Assembly: GCA_023438785.1 (NCBI GenBank)
Contig: JAEXQJ010000352.1
Location: 1 to 9,299 of the forward strand
Length of the DNA: 9,299 nt
Reading direction: 5' to 3'
DNA from: Pseudomonadota bacterium
Lineage (GTDB): Bacteria; Myxococcota_A; Polyangia; Fen-1088
The first letter of the stretch is position 1, and every line of letters starts with the position of its first letter. Shown here in pieces: positions 4,951 through 9,299 of this stretch. Below the pieces are notes generated by a model, which saw only the letters and a list, made by a program, of their open reading frames with translations, did not search any database and was not told the origin of the DNA. Both the position numbers and the translations under genes were made by a program.

Positions 4951-6771
4951 ATGTGTGGCATCGTCGGGTACGTGGGTACGCGGGAGGCGACTCCCATCCT
5001 CATCAGTGGACTGCGTCGCCTGGAGTACCGCGGTTACGATTCTGCCGGTATTGCGGTTTCAAATGGGACCGCGGCACGGCTGATTCGTTGCCGGGGCAAG
5101 CTGGCGGCGCTGGAGAAGCTGCTGCTTACCGACCTACCCACGGGGGGAGTCGGCATCGGCCACACCCGCTGGGCCACACACGGCCGGCCATCGGACGAGA
5201 ACGCCCATCCGCACAAGGCCGGCGCGGTATGCGTCGTCCACAATGGCATCATCGAAAACCATGCGGTGCTTCGTGAACGGCTGAGGGCCACAGGAAGGGT
5301 GTTCTCGTCGCAGACCGACACGGAAGTGGTGGCCCACCTCATTGACGAGGCCCTGTCGGCCGGTGCGCCCAGCCTGGCGGATGCGGTCCGCCTGGCGCTC
5401 CGGCAGGTCGAGGGCTCCTACGCCATCGCCGTGCTTTCTGACCGCCACCACGGCGAGATGGTGGCGGCCAAGCACGCCTCGCCATTGGTGGTGGGCCTGG
5501 GCCAGGGCGAGATGTTCCTGGCCTCGGACGCGCCGGCCATTCTGGAGCACACGCGCGAGGTCATCTTCCTCGAAGACGGCGATGTGGCCCATCTGGGGCG
5601 CGATCGGCTGCACATCACGGGGCTCGACGGGAACCCCGTGTTGCGGCGGACGCGCACCGTGACCTGGACGGCCGGGCAGGCGGAGAAGGCGGGCTACCCG
5701 CATTTCATGCTCAAGGAGATCCACGAGCAGCCGCGGGCCGTGACCGATACCCTGCGCGGGCGCCTCATGGTCGACACCCACGACGTGATGCTGTGGGAGA
5801 ACGAGATCACCGAGATCCCCAGGCGCGTGATCATCGTGGCTTGCGGCACCTCGTATCACGCGGGGCTGGTCGGCAAGTTCATGATCGAGGGCATCGCCCG
5901 GCTACCCTGCGAGGTAGACCTGGCCAGCGAGTTTCGCTACCGCGAGCCGGTGATCGGCACCAATGACCTGGTCGTCGGCATCTCACAGAGCGGCGAGACG
6001 GCCGACACGCTGGCCGCTATCAAGGAGGCCAAGGCCCGCGGCGCTCGCACGCTGGCCATCAGCAACGTCGTGGAATCGGCCATTCCGCGGGCCTGCGATC
6101 GCGTGCTGTACACGCACGCCGGGCCGGAGATAGGGGTGGCGTCCACCAAGTGCTTCACGGCGCAACTGGCCGCGTTGGCCCTGCTGGCGATCCACATGGG
6201 CCGGCGCAACGGCGGCCTTCCGGACCAGGCTGCGGCGCAGCTCACCGAGCAGCTCGTGCAGATTCCGTCCAAGATGAGCGAGGTGCTGACGGGCCAGGGC
6301 GAGATGGAGAGTCAGGCGCGACGTTATCGCAACGCTCGCGACTTCTTGTTTCTGGGGCGCGGCACCAGCTATCCCATCGCGCTCGAAGGCGCGTTGAAGC
6401 TGAAGGAGATCTCGTACATCCACGCCGAGGGCTACGCGGCGGGCGAGATGAAGCACGGGCCCATCGCGCTCATCGACGATGGTATGCCCGTGGTCGTGGT
6501 GGCGCCGAGCGGAAAGGGCTACGACAAGGTCCTGTCCAACTTGGCCGAGGTGTGCGCCCGCGAGGGCCAGATCATCGCCGTGGCCACGCACGGGGACGAC
6601 AAGATCCGCGAGCACGCCCAGGACGTGATGTGGATCCCCGACGCCCACCACCTGTTGCAGCCGCTGCTCACCGTGTTGCCTCTGCAGCTACTGGCGTATT
6701 CGGTGGCCGTGGCGAGGGGCAACGACGTGGACCAACCCCGGAACCTGGCCAAGAGTGTCACGGTCGAGTGA
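4951..6771 (+). CDS. glmS: Glutamine-fructose-6-phosphate aminotransferase (isomerizing)
   Basis: A 606-residue cytoplasmic enzyme, the normal length for the family. It makes glucosamine-6-phosphate from fructose-6-phosphate and glutamine, the first step towards UDP-GlcNAc for peptidoglycan, lipopolysaccharide and capsule. The N-terminal glutaminase starts with catalytic Cys2 (MCGIVGYVG) and shows RRLEYRGYDSAG (22-33), GHTRWATHG (70-78) and N98-G99. Two SIS sugar-isomerase domains follow, with CGTSYHAG and SQSGETADT in the first and GRGTSYPIALEGALKLKE in the second. EGYAAGEMKHGP is present, and the C-terminal DQPRNLAKSVTVE is intact. GGAGG (4936-4940) precedes the ATG by ten bases. Only 20 bp separate it from the lipoprotein stop codon with no terminator or obvious promoter, so the two are probably co-transcribed. 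The gap is far too short for a glmS ribozyme. It ends convergently with the phosphatase gene. Confidence 0.98.
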   Translation: MCGIVGYVGTREATPILISGLRRLEYRGYDSAGIAVSNGTAARLIRCRGKLAALEKLLLTDLPTGGVGIGHTRWATHGRPSDENAHPHKAGAVCVVHNGIIENHAVLRERLRATGRVFSSQTDTEVVAHLIDEALSAGAPSLADAVRLALRQVEGSYAIAVLSDRHHGEMVAAKHASPLVVGLGQGEMFLASDAPAILEHTREVIFLEDGDVAHLGRDRLHITGLDGNPVLRRTRTVTWTAGQAEKAGYPHFMLKEIHEQPRAVTDTLRGRLMVDTHDVMLWENEITEIPRRVIIVACGTSYHAGLVGKFMIEGIARLPCEVDLASEFRYREPVIGTNDLVVGISQSGETADTLAAIKEAKARGARTLAISNVVESAIPRACDRVLYTHAGPEIGVASTKCFTAQLAALALLAIHMGRRNGGLPDQAAAQLTEQLVQIPSKMSEVLTGQGEMESQARRYRNARDFLFLGRGTSYPIALEGALKLKEISYIHAEGYAAGEMKHGPIALIDDGMPVVVVAPSGKGYDKVLSNLAEVCAREGQIIAVATHGDDKIREHAQDVMWIPDAHHLLQPLLTVLPLQLLAYSVAVARGNDVDQPRNLAKSVTVE

Positions 6772-6789
6772 GAGGGCGATGGCCGGCCT

Positions 6790-6824
6790 ACCGGTGGAAG
6801 GAGTGCGCCTGACCTTCCATCGGT
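6790..6824. terminator. Bidirectional hairpin between convergent glmS and phosphatase genes
   Basis: Arms ACCGGTGGAAGG (6790-6801) and CCTTCCATCGGT (6813-6824) pair over twelve positions with one mismatch that is a G-U wobble in the glmS-direction RNA; the loop has eleven bases. It lies 19 bases after the glmS stop codon and 37 bases beyond the phosphatase stop. A second small hairpin, CCGCG-TTCG-CGCGG, follows at 6827-6840. No T-run is present on either strand. Position between convergent genes supports a shared terminator. Confidence 0.55.
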
Positions 6825-6860
6825 CGCCGCGTTCGCGCGGACGCTCGACGGTTCGCGCCT

Positions 6861-8516
6861 TTACGTCCCCAGCCTCCTCAACACGATGACCGTGCGATCA
6901 TCCCGCGCCCGATCTGGCCCGCGTCGCTCCGCCGCTTCGAAGATGGATTCGAGGACGCACGACGCACCCTGGGTGCCCAGACTGCGCACGATGGCGCACA
7001 GCTCTCGCTCGGCGAGGGTGGCTTCGGGCCAGGCCTCGCTGATGCCGTCCGAGTAGACGACGAGCGTGTCTCCGGGCTCCATGTTCACGTCTGATTGTTC
7101 GTACTCGGCCTCGGCGAACGCGCCGAACACCGTGCCGCCCTCCAGAAGCGACTGGCAGCGCCCGTCGGCGCTGATGAGCAGGGGAGGGTTGTGGCCGGCG
7201 TTCACGTAGCTCAGGCAGCCGTCCGCGGCGCACACGCGGCCCATGAAGAACGTGGCGTAGCGATCGTGGGGCACGTTTTCATGGAATTGGCGGTTGATGC
7301 GCCCCGCGGCCTCGCACAACTCGCCCTGCAGCCAGTGGCCGCGCACCGTGGACCGCAGCTCGACCATGAGCAGGGCCGCGCCCACACCCTTGCCCGCCAC
7401 GTCTCCCAAGGCCAGGTGGAGATGGCGACCGTCGAAGTGAGCATCCACATAATCTCCGCCCACCTCCGTGCTCGACTGAGTATGGGTGCTCAGGTCGAAG
7501 CCCGGCACCTTGGGCGGTTCGCGCGGCAGCAGGCTGGACTGGATCTCCGCCGCCACCTGCAACTCCTGACGCAGCCGTTGCTGCTCCACTCGGACCTCCA
7601 TCAGCGACGAGCTCTCGATGTTGACCGCGGCCGTGTTGGCCAGAACGGTCAGGATCTCCAGGTCCGAGCTCCACAGCGGCATGCCCCCGGCCCGCGTGGA
7701 CGCGTAGAGCACGCCGATGATTTTCACCGCATCGCCCGGCCCGGTGCTCATCCACAGTGGCGCACAGACCGCGCAGCCGAGAGGCTCGGCCAAGATGCTG
7801 GGCCTACCCGCCAGCTCCACGTCATTGCGCACATCGTTGATCAGCACCGCCTCGCGCCGCTCGATAACCCGACGCACGATGGAGCGACTCACGTGCACGT
7901 CGCCCTCGCCACCCTGACGGGCGCGGCCGGCCATCTGCACCGGCACGGGCGGGGTGCCCTGTAGCATCAGGAGGGCGACCGAGTCGGCGGGCACGGTCTC
8001 GAACACCAGATCGAGGATGCGCGCGCACAGTTGCGGCAGCGGCGGATGGGCCAGCAGACTGGCGGTGGCGTGCGACAACACGTGAAGGGCGCGGCTCTGC
8101 TTGATGAAGTCCGCCACGCGAATCACGCGCTCGGCGTCTCCGCACGTCGGGCCGTCGGTGGCGGAACACAGATCTGCACGCGTCCCGCTCGCGTCGCTGG
8201 CGTGCAGTTCGAAACGGACTTCACTGCCGCCCGCCCGCACCACGTCGCCCTGGCGCAGGCGCGCCTCGCCCCGCACCGGATGTCCGTTGAGCGTGGCCGC
8301 TCCCACCCGCGAAACGACCACGAAGAAGGCGCCGTCGCGACAGACGATCTCGGCGGCCGCCCGCGCCGACGGCGTGGAGGTCAGAGCCAGTCCGTCCGTT
8401 TCGTCCAGGAGCAAGCGGCGGCAGGCCTCTGCTTGGAAGCCATCTCGCCAGCGCACGACAAGCGAGGGCACTCGTTCCTCGTCGAGGAATGCCAAACCAC
8501 CCACCCCCTGACCCAT
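6861..8516 (-). CDS. FHA-like/GAF/SpoIIE-type (PP2C) serine phosphatase
   Basis: A 551-residue soluble signalling protein. Residues about 18-105 resemble an FHA domain (ATLNGHPVRG at 74-83, then RQGDVVRAG), but the phosphothreonine-binding GR and SxxH motifs are degraded. Residues about 145-303 are a GAF domain that may sense a small molecule. A short helical linker rich in Gln and Arg (303-330) leads to a SpoIIE/RsbU-type PPM phosphatase (about 340-551). The phosphatase metal-binding Asp residues are present in GGDY (D355), GDVAGKG (D372), YSDGISEA (D490) and DDRTV (D540), and NAGHNPPLL (439-447) is intact, so it should be active. Relatives dephosphorylate STAS-domain anti-anti-sigma factors in partner switching; no such partner is in the window. 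The ATG at 8516 is chosen because GAGGAGGGG lies just before it; the frame extends to 8639 without domain content. It is divergent from the phosphopantetheinyl transferase gene. Confidence 0.93.
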   Translation of the reverse strand: MGQGVGGLAFLDEERVPSLVVRWRDGFQAEACRRLLLDETDGLALTSTPSARAAAEIVCRDGAFFVVVSRVGAATLNGHPVRGEARLRQGDVVRAGGSEVRFELHASDASGTRADLCSATDGPTCGDAERVIRVADFIKQSRALHVLSHATASLLAHPPLPQLCARILDLVFETVPADSVALLMLQGTPPVPVQMAGRARQGGEGDVHVSRSIVRRVIERREAVLINDVRNDVELAGRPSILAEPLGCAVCAPLWMSTGPGDAVKIIGVLYASTRAGGMPLWSSDLEILTVLANTAAVNIESSSLMEVRVEQQRLRQELQVAAEIQSSLLPREPPKVPGFDLSTHTQSSTEVGGDYVDAHFDGRHLHLALGDVAGKGVGAALLMVELRSTVRGHWLQGELCEAAGRINRQFHENVPHDRYATFFMGRVCAADGCLSYVNAGHNPPLLISADGRCQSLLEGGTVFGAFAEAEYEQSDVNMEPGDTLVVYSDGISEAWPEATLAERELCAIVRSLGTQGASCVLESIFEAAERRGPDRARDDRTVIVLRRLGT

Positions 8517-8540
8517 GTGCCCCTCCTCGCGGGACCGTCT

Positions 8541-8555
8541 GCAAAGCCAGCGCCA
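8541..8555 (-). promoter_or_regulatory. Candidate sigma54 promoter of the phosphatase gene
   Basis: On the minus strand the site reads TGGCGCTGGCTTTGC, followed by A. It matches the -24/-12 consensus at nine of eleven positions (mismatches at 5 and 7) with TGGC and TTGC intact. The predicted start near 8529 gives a leader of about 13 bases that still contains the GAGGAGGGG ribosome-binding site. A dyad GCCAG-N5-CTGGC (8546-8560) overlaps it and could be a repressor site or chance. Confidence 0.5.
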
Positions 8556-8626
8556 CTGGCTCGCGATCTCCGGCGCACTTTTTGCCACGCGCGCGGGAGC
8601 AGCGACGAGGCAGGACGCGCATCCAT

Positions 8627-8641
8627 TGGTCCGAAACATGC
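8627..8641 (+). promoter_or_regulatory. Weak candidate sigma54 promoter of the phosphopantetheinyl transferase gene
   Basis: TGGTCCGAAACATGC, followed by T, has GG and GC at exact spacing and matches eight of eleven consensus positions. The predicted start near 8653 lies only four bases before the ATG at 8657, but 19 bases before the in-frame GTG at 8672. If the site is real, the GTG is the better start. Confidence 0.28.
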
Positions 8642-8656
8642 TTCTTGATCGAAATA

Positions 8657-9299
8657 ATGCAGGCGGACGGGGTGGGGACCGGGACCGGCCGGCGGCTCTT
8701 CAGCGCCGCTGTCGTTTTGGTCACGCAGGACGAGCTGCGGGGCGAAGATGGCCTGTTTCCCGAGGAGAGGCGAGCCATTGAACTGGCCGTACCCATGCGG
8801 GTGCGCGAATTCACGACGGGGCGTCGTTGCGCGCGGGCGGCTCTGGCGGCGTTGGGGTGCGCGCCCGCGCCGGTTCTGATGGGGACACATCGCGAACCCG
8901 TGTGGCCGATCGGTTACGTGGGCAGCATCACCCACTGCCCGGGATTCTGTGCCGCCGCGGTGGCTCGCAGCTCGCCTGGGGACCATCCGGCGGTTCGTTC
9001 CTTGGGGTTGGACGCGGAGCCGGCTCTGCCGCTGCCTTGCGGGCTGGCCGATTGGGTGTGCTCGCCGCGCGAGATTGATTGGATCGCCAGTCACGCGGGA
9101 GATGGGCGGCCCTGGGATCGCATCTTCTTCTCGGCGAAAGAGAGTGCCTTCAAGTGTGTATTCCCCGTGCAACACCGCTTCCTGGATTACGGCGATCTCC
9201 ACATCGACGTCCGGCCCGACGACGGTGAGTTTCACGTGCGCTGCGCCGGTCTGGCTGAGGAGCTTCGCGGTCGCTTCCTGACCACGCCGCCCCTGGTCC
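8657..9299 (+). CDS. 4'-phosphopantetheinyl transferase, Sfp/EntD type (partial, 3' end outside window)
   Basis: 214 codons are visible with no stop before the window end. The enzyme moves the phosphopantetheine arm of coenzyme A to a serine of carrier proteins, activating polyketide, non-ribosomal peptide or fatty-acid synthases; myxobacteria use such broad-specificity enzymes for secondary metabolism. Motifs in order: EFTTGRRCARAALAALG (51-67), PVWPIGYVGSITHC (81-94), the metal-binding GLDAE (117-121; D119, E121), SPREIDWI (136-143), then FSAKESAFK (158-166) with the third metal ligand E162. The pattern is closer to EntD than to AcpS. The start is uncertain: ATG at 8657 lacks a ribosome-binding site, whereas GTG at 8672 (codon 6) has AGGCGG at suitable distance. 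It is divergent from the phosphatase gene across 140 bp, and no synthase gene is in view. Confidence 0.93.
   Translation, partial: MQADGVGTGTGRRLFSAAVVLVTQDELRGEDGLFPEERRAIELAVPMRVREFTTGRRCARAALAALGCAPAPVLMGTHREPVWPIGYVGSITHCPGFCAAAVARSSPGDHPAVRSLGLDAEPALPLPCGLADWVCSPREIDWIASHAGDGRPWDRIFFSAKESAFKCVFPVQHRFLDYGDLHIDVRPDDGEFHVRCAGLAEELRGRFLTTPPLV

Noticed and set aside
5134..6651. Long minus-strand open frames antisense to glmS
   Set aside because: They are GC-rich shadow frames with no motifs or start signals, and glmS is complete and canonical on the other strand.
7095..7964. Plus-strand open frame of about 289 codons within the phosphatase gene
   Set aside because: It is antisense to the conserved GAF and PP2C motifs, with no recognisable domain and repeated His/Arg/Gln-rich composition typical of shadow frames.
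1..9299. Mobile elements, CRISPR arrays, tRNA or rRNA genes, toxin-antitoxin or defence modules
   Set aside because: No transposase or integrase motifs, regularly spaced repeats, cloverleaf folds or small toxin-antitoxin gene pairs were seen on either strand.

Overview
The window is GC-rich and tightly packed. Its gene content (a Hanks-type Ser/Thr kinase, an NtrC-family regulator, a propeller lipoprotein with a glycine/aspartate-rich linker, a SpoIIE-type phosphatase and a phosphopantetheinyl transferase) suggests a myxobacterium or a relative in Myxococcota/Deltaproteobacteria. That placement is inferred from gene style and base composition, not from a marker gene.

Layout from left to right. 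(1) A small glycine-tailed RRM RNA-binding protein, minus strand, 43-393. (2) A Ser/Thr kinase with a C-terminal cyclic-nucleotide-binding domain, minus, 614-1951. (3) Divergent from it, a receiver-AAA+-Fis (NtrC-type) regulator, plus, 2105-3499, whose sigma54-contacting GAFTGA loop reads GAVPGS. (4) A secreted lipoprotein with seven propeller-like repeats, plus, 3683-4930, followed 20 bp later by (5) complete glmS, 4951-6771. (6) A long bidirectional hairpin at 6790-6824 between convergent genes. (7) A protein of degenerate FHA, GAF and SpoIIE/PP2C phosphatase domains, minus, 6861-8516. (8) Divergent from it, an Sfp/EntD-type phosphopantetheinyl transferase, plus, from 8657, cut by the window end.

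The most notable non-coding signal is a set of sigma54-type (-24/-12) promoter matches in the right orientation just upstream of genes. The regulator, lipoprotein-glmS, phosphatase and RRM genes each have a site matching nine of eleven consensus positions with exact GG-N10-GC spacing. The kinase and transferase genes have weaker eight-of-eleven matches. Together with the divergent kinase/regulator pair and the phosphatase, this reads as a signalling neighbourhood with a shared sigma54-dependent output. The paradox is that the resident NtrC-type regulator keeps its ATPase motifs but has lost the motif that normally engages sigma54. It may therefore work in an unusual way, or another activator may drive these promoters.

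Working model (inference): a cyclic-nucleotide-responsive kinase and the NtrC-type regulator form one control module, and the lipoprotein-glmS unit is a likely envelope-related output. The FHA-GAF-PP2C phosphatase belongs to a second dephosphorylation pathway whose partners lie outside the window. No mobile elements, CRISPR arrays, tRNAs or rRNAs were seen.
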